A DNA stretch of 64,000 nucleotides. Source: Flavobacterium sp. (GTDB lineage: Bacteria; Bacteroidota; Bacteroidia; Flavobacteriales; Flavobacteriaceae). Where the stretch lies: assembly GCA_027484725.1 (NCBI GenBank), contig JAIXSK010000035.1, positions 1 through 64,000 of the forward strand, in the 5' to 3' direction. The position numbers were made by a program, and so were the translations under genes. Every line of letters starts with the position of its first letter. Position 1 is the stretch's first letter. This document shows positions 53,044 to 62,319 of this stretch, piece by piece. Under the pieces are notes generated by a model. That model was given only the letters and a program-made list of their open reading frames with translations. It had not been told where the DNA came from and did not search any database.

Positions 53044-54390
53044 TTAAATCCCTAAATAATTACTCGGCCTAATGGCCAACAATTCATTTTTAACAGCCGC
53101 ACTCACTTCAAGTGTTTCAATAAAAGCGTGGATGCTTTCGCGGTTCATGACTTGATGCGTGCGCGTCAAAGCTTTGAGCGCCTCATACGGATTAGCATAA
53201 CCCTCGCGGCGCAAAATGGTTTGAATGGCCTCAGCTACCACGGCCCAGTTTTTCTCTAAATCGGCTTCGAGTTGCGCTGAGTTTAAAACCAATTTGTTCA
53301 AACCTTTGAGCGTAGCATCAAAAGCAATGAGCGTATGCGCCATCGGAACACCGATGTTTCTGAGCACGGTGCTGTCGGTTAAATCGCGTTGCAAGCGCGA
53401 AATGGGCAACTTGGCCGATAAATGTTCAAACAAAGCATTGGCCATGCCCAAATTGCCTTCAGAATTTTCAAAATCAATGGGGTTCACTTTGTGCGGCATA
53501 GCCGATGAGCCCACTTCGCCTTCTTTGATTTTTTGCTTGAAATAATCCATTGACACATAGGTCCAAATGTCGCGGTCAAGGTCAATGATGATGTTGTTGA
53601 TTCTTTTGAGCGCATCAAAAAAAGCAGCCAAATGATCGTAATGTTCAATTTGCGTGGTCGGAAAGGAATGTTGCAAGCCCAAAGTGGTTTCAACAAAATC
53701 ACTGCCGAATTTTTTCCAATCCACGGCCGGATAAGCCACATGGTGTGCATTGAAATTTCCGGTAGCGCCGCCAAATTTAGCCGCAAACGGAACATCAAAC
53801 AACAACCGCAATTGTTCTTCAAGTCGTTCTACAAAAACAGCTATTTCTTTACCCAAACGCGTGGGCGAGGCGGGTTGCCCGTGGGTTCTGGCCAACATCG
53901 GGATGTCGTTCCACTCATCGCTGAGGTCTTTGAGTTTGCCCAAGAGCGTAATGAGCGATTTCATATATACCTCGTGAAAAGCCTCTTTGACTGATAGCGG
54001 AATCGCTGTATTGTTGATGTCTTGTGAGGTCAACCCAAAATGAATAAACTCTTTGTATTGTCCGAGCCCGATTTCATCAAATTTAGCTTTAATAAAATAC
54101 TCCACGGCCTTCACATCGTGGTTGGTGGTTTGCTCGGTTTGTTTGATTTGCAAAGCATCTTGGTCAGAAAAGTTTTCATACCAAGAGCGCATAGTGCCAA
54201 ACAATTCAGGATTGATTGATGTGAGTTGCGGCAAAGGCAAACGGCAAAGCGCTATAAAATATTCTACTTCTACCAAAATACGGTAGCGGATGAGTGCCGC
54301 TTCAGAAAAATAAGGTGCCAGTGATTGGGTTTTAGCGCGGTATCGGCCATCAATAGGCGATAAGGCGCTGAGTTCGTTGAGCGCGTTCAT
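53044..54390 (-). CDS. purB: Adenylosuccinate lyase
   Basis: 448 residues from the ATG at 54390 (MNALNELSALSPIDGRYRAK is the typical start; the frame is open to 54432). It has the fumarase/aspartase superfamily signature GSSAMPHKVNPIDFENSEGN, the catalytic region TTNHDVKAVEYF and HFGLTSQDINNTA. It cleaves SAICAR and adenylosuccinate in purine synthesis. Cytoplasmic. Confidence 0.97.
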   Translation of the reverse strand: MNALNELSALSPIDGRYRAKTQSLAPYFSEAALIRYRILVEVEYFIALCRLPLPQLTSINPELFGTMRSWYENFSDQDALQIKQTEQTTNHDVKAVEYFIKAKFDEIGLGQYKEFIHFGLTSQDINNTAIPLSVKEAFHEVYMKSLITLLGKLKDLSDEWNDIPMLARTHGQPASPTRLGKEIAVFVERLEEQLRLLFDVPFAAKFGGATGNFNAHHVAYPAVDWKKFGSDFVETTLGLQHSFPTTQIEHYDHLAAFFDALKRINNIIIDLDRDIWTYVSMDYFKQKIKEGEVGSSAMPHKVNPIDFENSEGNLGMANALFEHLSAKLPISRLQRDLTDSTVLRNIGVPMAHTLIAFDATLKGLNKLVLNSAQLEADLEKNWAVVAEAIQTILRREGYANPYEALKALTRTHQVMNRESIHAFIETLEVSAAVKNELLAIRPSNYLGI

Positions 54391-54447
54391 GTGTGTTGGT
54401 TTCAAGGCACAAAGATAAATCTTTACACCCAAAACCCAAACCTAAAA

Positions 54448-55140
54448 TTACAGCAGTAAACGGAAGATTTCCGCCTTCATTTTGGCAACGCCTGTAGTGG
54501 CCGGTTCTGAAATCACGGTTACCGGATTTCCCAAATACGGGAGCCGGGCCGGATACGGATCAATATAAAAAATCGGAATGTTGCCGCGCGTGTATTCAAC
54601 CAAGCCGGCGGCCGGATATACTTGTAGCGAGGTGCCAATCACGGCAAAAAAGTCGGCTTGTTGGGTGAGCGCCAAAGCTTGATCCAGCGCCGGAACCGCC
54701 TCACCAAACCAAACAATATTGGGGCGCAACTGATGTCCGTTGGGGTCGATATCGCCGAGGTTTAAATCGCCGGGCCAAGTCAGAATATAATTGGGGTTGC
54801 CCACACTGCGCACTTGCAAAAGTTCACCGTGCAAATGCAACACGCGGCTGGAACCGGCCCGTTCGTGCAAATCATCCACGTTTTGGGTAATGATGTGCAC
54901 TTCGAGTTGTTGTTCGAGCTCGGCCAAAACCAAATGTCCGGCATTAGGCGATACTTCATGCAATTGCCTGCGCCGCTGATTGTAAAAATCTAAAACCAGT
55001 TCAGGATTGCGCTGCCAACCCTCGGGCGAGGCAACATCCATCACGTTGTGGCCTTCCCATAGGCCGTTGCTATCTCTGAAAGTTTTGAGACCGCTTTCGG
55101 CCGAAATGCCGGCTCCGGTGAGTACGACGAGTTTTTTCAT
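54448..55140 (-). CDS. Sirtuin-family NAD-dependent protein deacylase
   Basis: 230 residues from the ATG at 55140, where MKKLVVLTGAGISAESGLK begins the NAD-binding fold; the frame extends 20 codons upstream without a motif. It contains the catalytic TQNVDDLHERAG and LHLHGELLQV histidine, and IVWFGEAVPAL. A Tyr-x-x-Arg pair in FYNQRRRQL is the mark of class III sirtuins, which remove succinyl or malonyl groups. The usual four zinc cysteines are absent after the catalytic His (LLQVRSVGNPNYIL), as in some Bacteroidetes members. Cytoplasmic. Confidence 0.9.
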   Translation of the reverse strand: MKKLVVLTGAGISAESGLKTFRDSNGLWEGHNVMDVASPEGWQRNPELVLDFYNQRRRQLHEVSPNAGHLVLAELEQQLEVHIITQNVDDLHERAGSSRVLHLHGELLQVRSVGNPNYILTWPGDLNLGDIDPNGHQLRPNIVWFGEAVPALDQALALTQQADFFAVIGTSLQVYPAAGLVEYTRGNIPIFYIDPYPARLPYLGNPVTVISEPATTGVAKMKAEIFRLLL

Positions 55141-55161
55141 GCCGGTAAGGTAATTAAAAAG

Positions 55162-55520
55162 TGGACACGCTGTGCTCAGGACACGCAATGCTACAGACAC
55201 GGCTTTGCCTTTGGATTTTGTACTGAACGGACTTTGTAAATTAAATCATATCCTAAGGCTCAGACGTATTCGGAATGATTAACGATTGAAGATTAACGAT
55301 TAACGAATTTTGAAGTTTTAGAATCGTATCATCAAAATAACCTTTTTTGTCTTAAAGCGCAGCGGTCTGTAGTGTATCGTGTCTTAAGGCGCAGCCGTGT
55401 CTGTAATGATTAACGAATTTTGAAGTTTTAGAATCGCCTCATTGACAAACATCTCTTTTGTCTTAAAGCGGAGCGGTCTGTAGCACAGCGTGTCTCAAGG
55501 CGCAGCCGTGTCTATAGCGC
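55162..55520. repeat. Inverted-orientation composite repeat array
   Basis: After single GACACGCTGTGCT-type units (55162-55205), the region holds two copies of about 115 bases, starting near 55275 and 55408: AATGATTAACG, AATTTTGAAGTTTTAGAATC, CTTTTTTGTCTTAAAGCG, then CAGCGGTCTGTAG and GGCGCAGCCGTGTCT. These are the reverse complements of the modules at 17231-17583 and around the 67-bp arrays. No gene lies in 55141-55631. Confidence 0.8.
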
Positions 55521-55602
55521 AGCGGCGAGGACTTGCCGCGAACAGCCCGACGGCGCCATGAATGATTCGGTTTTGATGTATTTGATTTGCGCCGGCACGC
55601 CC
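55521..55602. repeat. Dispersed intergenic element (type 2, copy 2)
   Basis: AGCGGCGAGGACTT, CAGCCCGACGGCG, CATGAATGATTCGG and GCCGGCACGCCC occur in the same order as at 621-704. GGCGC at 55552-55556 and GCGCC before GGCACG could close a long stem. It ends 30 bases before the trmH start, so it may be in or next to that gene's leader; TATTTTTA (55600-55607) resembles a -7 box. Confidence 0.6.
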
Positions 55603-55631
55603 AAAAATGTATTTTTACCCAAAATTAACGT

Positions 55632-56300
55632 ATGACCGATACTGATTTTTTGGCGTATTTAGAAGGTTTTCTGACTCAGGAACGCAAGGCGAAGTTTGTA
55701 GATGTACTCACGCGCCGCACCAATCATTTTACGGTGGCCATTCAAGATGTGTATCAGTTGCACAATACCAGCGCGGTGATGCGCAGTTGCGAGGTTTTTG
55801 GCGTGCAGCAATTGCATGTGGTTGAAGAAAAATTCGGCAAACGCATTGACAAAGAAATTGCCATGGGCGCGCAGAAATGGGTTGATGTCAACCGTTATGA
55901 CAGCATTGAAAACTGTATCGCCTCACTTAAAAAGAACGGTTACCAAATTATTGCGACCACGCCGCACCAAGACGATTGCGATTTGGATGATTTTGATATT
56001 GCGCAGCCCAGCGCTTTGTTTTTTGGCACCGAACGCCACGGACTTTCTGAAGAAGTTTTGGCGCAAGCCGATGGTTTTATTAAAATTCCGATGGCGGGTT
56101 TTACCGAGAGTTTGAATATATCGGTTTCAGCGGCGATTATTTTGCAGAACCTCACGAGCCGTTTGCGCAAATCAGATATTTCATGGCAACTGACAGAGGC
56201 TGAAATAGTTCAGAAAAGATTAGATTGGGCCAAGCAATCCATCAAAGATATTGAGCGTATTGAGGCGCGCTATTACAGCGATTTGAACGCACAGAAATAG
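55632..56300 (+). CDS. trmH: tRNA (guanosine-2'-O)-methyltransferase, TrmH family
   Basis: 222 residues of the SPOUT class. Motif 1 is in VYQLHNTSAVMRSCEVFG with a conserved Asn-Xaa-Xaa-Ala and Arg, motif 2 in LFFGTERHGLSEE, and motif 3 in IPMAGFTESLNISVSAAI, which form the knotted SAM site. The TrmH-type AMGAQKWVDV is present. It would 2'-O-methylate G18 of tRNA. It is convergent with the next gene, with 2 bases between stops. Confidence 0.92.
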   Translation: MTDTDFLAYLEGFLTQERKAKFVDVLTRRTNHFTVAIQDVYQLHNTSAVMRSCEVFGVQQLHVVEEKFGKRIDKEIAMGAQKWVDVNRYDSIENCIASLKKNGYQIIATTPHQDDCDLDDFDIAQPSALFFGTERHGLSEEVLAQADGFIKIPMAGFTESLNISVSAAIILQNLTSRLRKSDISWQLTEAEIVQKRLDWAKQSIKDIERIEARYYSDLNAQK

Positions 56301-56302
56301 GA

Positions 56303-57073
56303 TTACTTTTTGCGCAAAACTTTGTATTCTTCATAGCAAGCGCTGATGGCGTCCATGATTTGCAAATCATTGGCGCTTTTGATAAAGGCTTCAGAATAGT
56401 TGCAGTGTTGCAGAATTTCAGGAATATCTTTTTTGTCAATACCGAGTAAAGTGGCCACGGTTTCGCGGTCGTATTTTGATTCGAGCAAATTGCGGACGGT
56501 TTCGTCTTTCTTGACTTGTTTGAGCCTTTTGAGCTCGTTTGATTTTTTACCGAATGTATTGTAGAGCAAATCGGCCGGATTCATGACTGAACTGATCACG
56601 CGTCCAAAGGCACTGGGTGATTTATCGCCGGCTTCATAACCTTGTTGCAAACCTGAAATGCTATAGCGGTAATTTTCGAGTGACGGAATGAGTTTGGAAT
56701 CGACCTCAAGGTAACCCGTTAAATAATAGGGTTGAATGATGACTTCTTCAAGCGCAATGGCTTTTTCAGTCATTTGAATTTTGGTGGTTTTGTTCTTGAT
56801 CCAGTCATTGGTGACGCGTACTTTGATGGATTGAAACCCAATGTATGAAAGCAGTAAAGTATCGTTGACTGTGGCATTGATTTCAAAATAACCTTTGGCA
56901 TTTGAAACCGTTCCGATGACTTTGTTCAGGTTGATGATGTTGACATTAGCAATCGGAAGCTGGGTATTGTCATTGGTAATGGTTCCGTTGATGAGTTCAT
57001 CTTGTGTGAGACTTTGTGCCCAGACAGTGGTGGTTGAAAACCATATAAAAAGAAAGACTACAAAGTATCTCAT
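56303..57073 (-). CDS. Carboxypeptidase-like regulatory domain protein
   Basis: 256 residues with a signal peptide (MRYFVVFLFIWFSTTTVWAQ). Residues about 25-105 are a CarboxypepD_reg-like (CNA-B-like) beta-sandwich: INGTITNDNTQLPIANVNII, VIGTVSNAKGYFEI and TLLLSYIGFQSIKVRV. The rest is helical and unassigned (NPADLLYNTFGKKSNELKRL, VATLLGIDKKDIPEILQHC). This combination is frequent in Bacteroidetes envelope proteins of unknown role. It is probably periplasmic or outer-membrane associated. Confidence 0.8.
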   Translation of the reverse strand: MRYFVVFLFIWFSTTTVWAQSLTQDELINGTITNDNTQLPIANVNIINLNKVIGTVSNAKGYFEINATVNDTLLLSYIGFQSIKVRVTNDWIKNKTTKIQMTEKAIALEEVIIQPYYLTGYLEVDSKLIPSLENYRYSISGLQQGYEAGDKSPSAFGRVISSVMNPADLLYNTFGKKSNELKRLKQVKKDETVRNLLESKYDRETVATLLGIDKKDIPEILQHCNYSEAFIKSANDLQIMDAISACYEEYKVLRKK

Positions 57074-57160
57074 AGGTGATTTTGAAAGTTTAAAAATAGT
57101 AAAACCACGAGTGATATTTTGTAGCCTTTTGACAATTATCAGAAAATTAACAAATGCGCA

Positions 57161-59059
57161 CTAACTTCTGCGCGATTTCTTTTCATTGAATTTATTCATA
57201 AAGTCATCAGAGCGGCGCGGCTTTTTATCGCTAAAACTGCTTTTGCCCGCTGCCGGTTTGCTGTCTCTAGAGCTTGAGAATTTACCGTCTTTGGCTGAGG
57301 AGAATTTTCCGTCTCTGCGGTCTGAACGCGGAGCAGATTTTCCGGCAAAACCTCTATCGCCTCTGTCGCTTCTGTCATTTCTGTCGCCTCTGTCAAAACG
57401 TTTCGGTCCGCCTGCATTGCGGCCGTTGTGATCGCGTCGGCTGCCGCCATCGTTTTTAGAAATCTCTACGTTGATGCGACGACCTTCTAAAGTAATGTTG
57501 TTCAAAGTTTCCATTACCAAATCAGTGTGCTCCGGGTTGGTGTTGAAAAACGCAAAACCTTCTTTGACATCTACTTTGAATACATCGTCACGGCCAACAT
57601 CAAGGGTGTCGCGCAAGAAATCTTTGAGGGACATCCAATCAAAGTTATCGCGTGAACCAATGTTGATGAAATAGCGAACGGCTCCGCCACTGTTGAATTC
57701 TCTCGGTTCGCGATCACTGCGTTTTCCGTCGGCTACTGCCACAGAAATATCGCGTGTTTTTTTGTAGTAATTGATGAATCTGTTGAACTCAACCGAAACC
57801 ATTTTTTTGATCAATTCTTCTTTTGACAAACCTTCTAAAACAGTATTGATGGCCGGAAGATAGTTGTCAATTTCGTGATCAACCTCAGTATCTTTGATTT
57901 TATTGGCTAAGTGCAAAAGTTGAATTTCGCAGATTTCAATACCTGATGGAATGGGTTTTTCTTCAAATTTTTGTTTGATGATTTTTTCAATCGCATGAAT
58001 TTTACGAATCTCAGATTTGGTCACAATCACCATCGAAGTTCCGAGTTTTCCGGCACGACCGGTTCTGCCCGAACGGTGGTTGTAGGTTTCGATTTCATCG
58101 GGCAATTGATAGTTTACCACGTGGGTAATGTTGTCTACATCGATACCGCGAGCAGCCACATCGGTGGCCACCAACATCTGAATCTGACGTCCGCGGAATG
58201 ATTTCATCACTGAGTCACGTTGTGCTTGTGACAAGTCTCCGTGCAAAGCCGCTGCGTTGTATCCGTCTTCAATGAGTTTTTCTGCTACGGCTTGTGTATC
58301 GCGTTTGGTACGGCAAAACACTACCGAAAAAATATCCGGATTGGCATCGGCCAAACGTTTTAATGCTTCGTAGCGATCGCGGGCGTTGACCATGTAAAAC
58401 TCGTGTGATACGGTGGCGGTTCCTGCGTTCTTGGCACCCACAGTGATTTCTTGCGGATCGTGCATGAATTTTTTGGCAATGCGCGCTACCTCTGAAGGCA
58501 TGGTGGCTGAAAACAACCAAGTTGATTTTTCATCAGGCGTGTCAGACAAAATAGAACAAATGTCTTCATAGAAACCCATGTTGAGCATTTCATCAGCTTC
58601 GTCGAGTACGCAGTAATTGATGTTTTTGATGTTGACCAATCCGCGATTGATCATGTCTTGCATACGGCCTGGTGTAGCAACAATAATTTGCGCTCCGCGT
58701 TTTACCTCGCGCGCTTGCTCAGTAATGCTGGCACCTCCGTATACGGCCACGGTGTGTAAACCTTTGAGGTATTTTGAATAAAGCTTGATTTCGTTGGTGA
58801 TTTGCAGACAAAGTTCACGCGTTGGCGATAAAATTAAAGCTTGGGTGTTTCTGTTGTCTGGGTCAATCTTTTGAATGAGTGGAAAACCAAAGGCTGCGGT
58901 TTTTCCGGTTCCGGTTTGTGCTAAGGCTACTAAATCTGTATCCTGTTCTAAGAGTACCGGGATGGCTTTGTCCTGAACCTCCGAGGGAGTTTTAAAGCCT
59001 AAGTCGTTAATTGCCTGTAAAATAGGCTCGCTTAGGCCTAGTTGTTCAAATGTATTCAT
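57161..59059 (-). CDS. DEAD-box RNA helicase with DbpA-like RNA-binding domain
   Basis: 632 residues. Q motif (FEQLGLSEPILQAI), motif I AQTGTGKTAAFGFP (about residue 42-55), Ia, motif II VLDEADEMLNMGF, SAT in LFSATMPSEVARI and motif VI HRSGRTGRAG. The C-terminal part has a DbpA/CsdA-type RNA-binding domain (YFINIGSRDNFDWMSLKDFL, about residues 455-530) and a disordered tail rich in Gly, Arg, Asp and Ser with RGDRNDRSDRGDRG. It likely acts in ribosome assembly or cold-shock RNA remodelling. Confidence 0.95.
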   Translation of the reverse strand: MNTFEQLGLSEPILQAINDLGFKTPSEVQDKAIPVLLEQDTDLVALAQTGTGKTAAFGFPLIQKIDPDNRNTQALILSPTRELCLQITNEIKLYSKYLKGLHTVAVYGGASITEQAREVKRGAQIIVATPGRMQDMINRGLVNIKNINYCVLDEADEMLNMGFYEDICSILSDTPDEKSTWLFSATMPSEVARIAKKFMHDPQEITVGAKNAGTATVSHEFYMVNARDRYEALKRLADANPDIFSVVFCRTKRDTQAVAEKLIEDGYNAAALHGDLSQAQRDSVMKSFRGRQIQMLVATDVAARGIDVDNITHVVNYQLPDEIETYNHRSGRTGRAGKLGTSMVIVTKSEIRKIHAIEKIIKQKFEEKPIPSGIEICEIQLLHLANKIKDTEVDHEIDNYLPAINTVLEGLSKEELIKKMVSVEFNRFINYYKKTRDISVAVADGKRSDREPREFNSGGAVRYFINIGSRDNFDWMSLKDFLRDTLDVGRDDVFKVDVKEGFAFFNTNPEHTDLVMETLNNITLEGRRINVEISKNDGGSRRDHNGRNAGGPKRFDRGDRNDRSDRGDRGFAGKSAPRSDRRDGKFSSAKDGKFSSSRDSKPAAGKSSFSDKKPRRSDDFMNKFNEKKSRRS

Positions 59060-59080
59060 TATGTGTATTTAAATTGGCCG

Positions 59081-59088
59081 CAAAGGTA
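59081..59088 (-). promoter_or_regulatory. -7 box before the DEAD-box helicase gene
   Basis: On the minus strand TACCTTTG, a full TAnnTTTG match, 21 bases before the start codon. No TTG at the standard distance upstream was seen. Confidence 0.5.
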
Positions 59089-59144
59089 GGCTTTATAATT
59101 CAGAATAGCTACATAAGAGATGCGTTAATTTCAACACAATTTTT

Positions 59145-59741
59145 TTAGGTTGTTGCTTGATTTTCAGCCACAGAAGATAAAAAGTCTACCAATTGTTGCA
59201 CCGCTTTTCCGCGATGACTTAGGGCTGCTTTTTCAGACATACTCATTTGGGCAAAGGTTTGTTCATAGCCTTCGGGTACAAAAACCGGATCATAGCCAAA
59301 ACCTTGATTGCCACGTTTTTCATGAATGATGGTTCCGCGTACAATGCCCGTAAATAAATGTTGTTGCCCCTTTAGATTTAGCGCGATGACGGTTTTAAAC
59401 TGTGCGCTTCTGTCAGTTTGATTTTCCAGTTCGGCCAAAAGTTTATTCATGTTTTCTTGTGCATTTTTTTGCTCGCCGGCATATCGTGCCGAATAAACGC
59501 CGGGCGCACCACCAAGTGCAAAAACTTCGAGTCCGGTGTCATCTGAAAAACAATCTATTTCGTATATGCGCGCAACATGATCTGATTTGATTTGGGCATT
59601 GCCTTCTATGGTGGCAGCCGTTTCGTCAATTTCATCGTGGCAACCTATATCGGTCAAACCTAAAATCGCTATGTTTTGGGGCAATAAAGCGCGTACTTCT
59701 TGAAGCTTGTTAAGATTGTGCGTGGCAAAAACCAGTTTCAT
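59145..59741 (-). CDS. rdgB: Non-canonical purine NTP pyrophosphatase (RdgB/HAM1)
   Basis: 198 residues from the ATG at 59741; the TTG before it adds one residue only. FATHNLNKLQEVRALL, the substrate and metal site DDTGLEVFALGGAPGVYSAR, FGYDPVFVPEGYEQTFAQMS and LSHRGKAVQQL are the family motifs. It hydrolyses dITP, XTP and similar nucleotides to keep them out of DNA and RNA. Cytoplasmic. Confidence 0.96.
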   Translation of the reverse strand: MKLVFATHNLNKLQEVRALLPQNIAILGLTDIGCHDEIDETAATIEGNAQIKSDHVARIYEIDCFSDDTGLEVFALGGAPGVYSARYAGEQKNAQENMNKLLAELENQTDRSAQFKTVIALNLKGQQHLFTGIVRGTIIHEKRGNQGFGYDPVFVPEGYEQTFAQMSMSEKAALSHRGKAVQQLVDFLSSVAENQATT

Positions 59742-59765
59742 CAATTCAAATATTTAAAGTCTATG

Positions 59766-59773
59766 CAAAGGTA
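59766..59773 (-). promoter_or_regulatory. -7 box before rdgB
   Basis: TACCTTTG on the minus strand, 24 bases before the ATG. A TTG (59789-59791) precedes it with a short 15-base spacer. Confidence 0.4.
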
Positions 59774-59896
59774 TTTTTTATCAGGATACAACATGAACTC
59801 TTTAAAAAAATCAGTTACTCTAAGGTTTTTTGAAAAAAGGCATTTCTGTTTTGCCTTGTTTTTTATATTCGCACTGACCAATCCAACCATCTTCTT

Positions 59897-62269
59897 ATGA
59901 AATCGAACCACCAACGATTGAATTATTTTTTGCTGCTGTTTGTTTTCTTTTTCAATGCAACGCACGCTCAGTATCAATTTAAAGAAGACCAGCTTCCAAA
60001 AAGCATTTCTCTTTTTCATTACACCACCATTGCCGATGTAGGCCAACAAAATTTGAAGTTTGTAGATGTGATGAAAAATTACGCTTTGTTGTATCCGTTT
60101 AAACTCAAAACAGATAACGACGATTTAGGATTTACCAACCATCATTTTTGGGCTAAGTTTTCGCTTGAAAATACAACGAATCGACCGCTTGAATACTATC
60201 TTGAAACGGCCAGGCCCATTACAGATTTGGCCGAACTTTATCAGGTAAATTCAGCTTCGGGTCAAATTAAAAAATCTATCAGCGGTGATGCGCTTCCTTT
60301 TTTTGAACGCAGTTTTCAGGACCGAAAAACGATTTTTAAAATTAATTTGTCTCCGCATGAAAAAGCAGATTTTTACATCCACCTTAAAAGTGATGGCGAA
60401 ACCATCAAAATGCCGGTGCAGCTTAGAGATACCCAAAGTTTTATTCAAGAAGTAAGTTTTGAAGAATGGTTTTTTGGTGTCTTTTACGGAATTCTGCTCA
60501 CAGCAGCCATCATTTATCTGTTTTTCTTTGTGGCCATGCGCGAGCAAACGTTCTTGTACTATAGTTTGTATGTAGTGTTTATTGGTTTGATGCAATTTGC
60601 ACTTGATGGGTATTTCTTTAAATTGATTGCTCCCCAAAGCGGTTGGTTCAATATGCATTCGGTATTGATATTTGCCATGATTGCCGGCATTTTATTGGGC
60701 AAGTACAGCGAAGTTTTTTTGAAAGTCAAACAACACAATCTGTTTTTATATCGGGCATTTAACGGGGTTTATGTTTTGGCGGCTTTACTGATTTTGGTTA
60801 TTGTTTTTGTTCCGTCGGCTTTTGCCATTTGTTACCCACTGGCCAATGTTTTAGGCTTGTTTGTATTGATTTTAATCATCAGTTCGGTGGCGCACCTATA
60901 TTGGAATAAAAAGCCGGTAGATTTGTTTTACTCAGTGGGAATTGTGTTTTTGATTATGGGTTTTGGGATTTTTATCCTGAATAACTTTGGTCAAGTTCCC
61001 AATAATTTTTTTACACTCAACAGTTCAAAATTCGGAACCGGACTTGAAATCATTTTTCTTTCGCTTTCCATGGGGAATTTGATCCGTAACCTTAAAAACG
61101 AAAAAGAAGAATTCAACCGGTTGGCCTTGATTCGTTTAGAAGAAATGAATGAGCTCAAATCATATTTCTTGTCAAACATCAGTCACGAGTTGCGCACACC
61201 GCTCAACGCGATTTTGAATCTAACTGACAGTATGCTCAAAGAATCTGCCGACGAAAAATTCAAGCAGAACTGCCAAGTGATTAAATATTCGTCGCACAGT
61301 TTGCTCAGTTCAGTCAACGATATTTTGGATTTTTCTAAAATTGAAAAAGGCGAACTCAAGCTGGAGCGCGTGTTGTTTGAACCGGTTAAAGTATTAGAAC
61401 ATCTTAAGAACAATGCGGCCATCAGAGCCAAAGATCAAGGTTTGGAATTTGAATTTATCAAAAGTGATAACATTCCGGAACATTTGCTGGGCGATGTAAC
61501 GCGATTGGTGCAAATTGTCAATAATGTTCTGAGCAATGCTCTTAAGTTTACCGCGCATGGTTTTGTAAAATTTGAATTGGATGCGCTAATCAAACCTGAA
61601 AATAAAGCAAGCTTAATCATCCGTATTTCAGACTCGGGTATTGGTATTTCAAAAGAGAAGATGCACAGTATTTATGAATCTTTTTCACAGAGTTCTATAG
61701 ACAACAAACGAAAATTTGGGGGCTTGGGCTTGGGCTTGTTCATCGTTAAAAATTTAGTTGACTTAAAAGGCGGAAGCATTCAAATTGACAGTGTTGAAAA
61801 TGTAGGAACGCATTGCAAAATGGTCCTTGATTACGACATAGCCGCGGTTGAGCAATCGCCGGTAATAAAACAAGAAAATCAGGTTTTTGATTTAGGCGGA
61901 AAAAAAATATTGGTGGTTGAAGACAATGCCATCAATCAAATGGTCATCAAAATGATTGTCAAAAAATGGCTCAATACCGAAGTTAAATATGCCAACAACG
62001 GACAAGAAGCTTTGGAAATTTTGAAGCAAGAATCTTTTGATTTGATTTTGATGGATTTGCAAATGCCGGTGATGGATGGTTACGAGGCAACCATTGCAAT
62101 CAGGAATGGGCAAGTGGGCGAGAAGTACAAAGATATTCCAATTGTGGCCGTTACCGCCGATGTCATGGAAACTACTAAAATGCGCGTCAAAGAAATTGGC
62201 ATGAATCATTATTTGTCTAAGCCGCTCAAAAACGATGCGCTCTATGAAGTGGTTGTAGGTTTGATATAA
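59897..62269 (+). CDS. Hybrid histidine kinase with 7TMR-DISM sensor
   Basis: 790 residues. Signal-like start (FLLLFVFFFNATHAQYQF), an extracellular 7TMR-DISM type 2 domain (about residues 30-185; NHHFWAKFSLENTT, FYIHLKSDGETIKMPVQL), seven membrane helices (about 190-395), then HisKA with phospho-His in NISHELRTPLNAILN (about 430), HATPase_c with RISDSGIGIS and GGLGLGLFIVKNL, and a receiver with phospho-Asp in LILMDLQMPVMDGYE (about 718). It is a single-protein phosphorelay; the output partner is not adjacent. The DISM domain suggests sensing of a carbohydrate or other small ligand. Confidence 0.95.
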   Translation: MKSNHQRLNYFLLLFVFFFNATHAQYQFKEDQLPKSISLFHYTTIADVGQQNLKFVDVMKNYALLYPFKLKTDNDDLGFTNHHFWAKFSLENTTNRPLEYYLETARPITDLAELYQVNSASGQIKKSISGDALPFFERSFQDRKTIFKINLSPHEKADFYIHLKSDGETIKMPVQLRDTQSFIQEVSFEEWFFGVFYGILLTAAIIYLFFFVAMREQTFLYYSLYVVFIGLMQFALDGYFFKLIAPQSGWFNMHSVLIFAMIAGILLGKYSEVFLKVKQHNLFLYRAFNGVYVLAALLILVIVFVPSAFAICYPLANVLGLFVLILIISSVAHLYWNKKPVDLFYSVGIVFLIMGFGIFILNNFGQVPNNFFTLNSSKFGTGLEIIFLSLSMGNLIRNLKNEKEEFNRLALIRLEEMNELKSYFLSNISHELRTPLNAILNLTDSMLKESADEKFKQNCQVIKYSSHSLLSSVNDILDFSKIEKGELKLERVLFEPVKVLEHLKNNAAIRAKDQGLEFEFIKSDNIPEHLLGDVTRLVQIVNNVLSNALKFTAHGFVKFELDALIKPENKASLIIRISDSGIGISKEKMHSIYESFSQSSIDNKRKFGGLGLGLFIVKNLVDLKGGSIQIDSVENVGTHCKMVLDYDIAAVEQSPVIKQENQVFDLGGKKILVVEDNAINQMVIKMIVKKWLNTEVKYANNGQEALEILKQESFDLILMDLQMPVMDGYEATIAIRNGQVGEKYKDIPIVAVTADVMETTKMRVKEIGMNHYLSKPLKNDALYEVVVGLI

Positions 62270-62302
62270 AAAAAGGCATCCTGATAACGGATGCCTTTTT
62301 AT
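62269..62302. terminator. Bidirectional terminator after the histidine kinase
   Basis: AAAAGGCATCC, a 7-base loop and GGATGCCTTTT, with A-run before and T-run after. It serves the kinase gene and the convergent T9SS gene. Confidence 0.92.
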
Positions 62303-62319
62303 TTTTTGTTCAATTTAAA

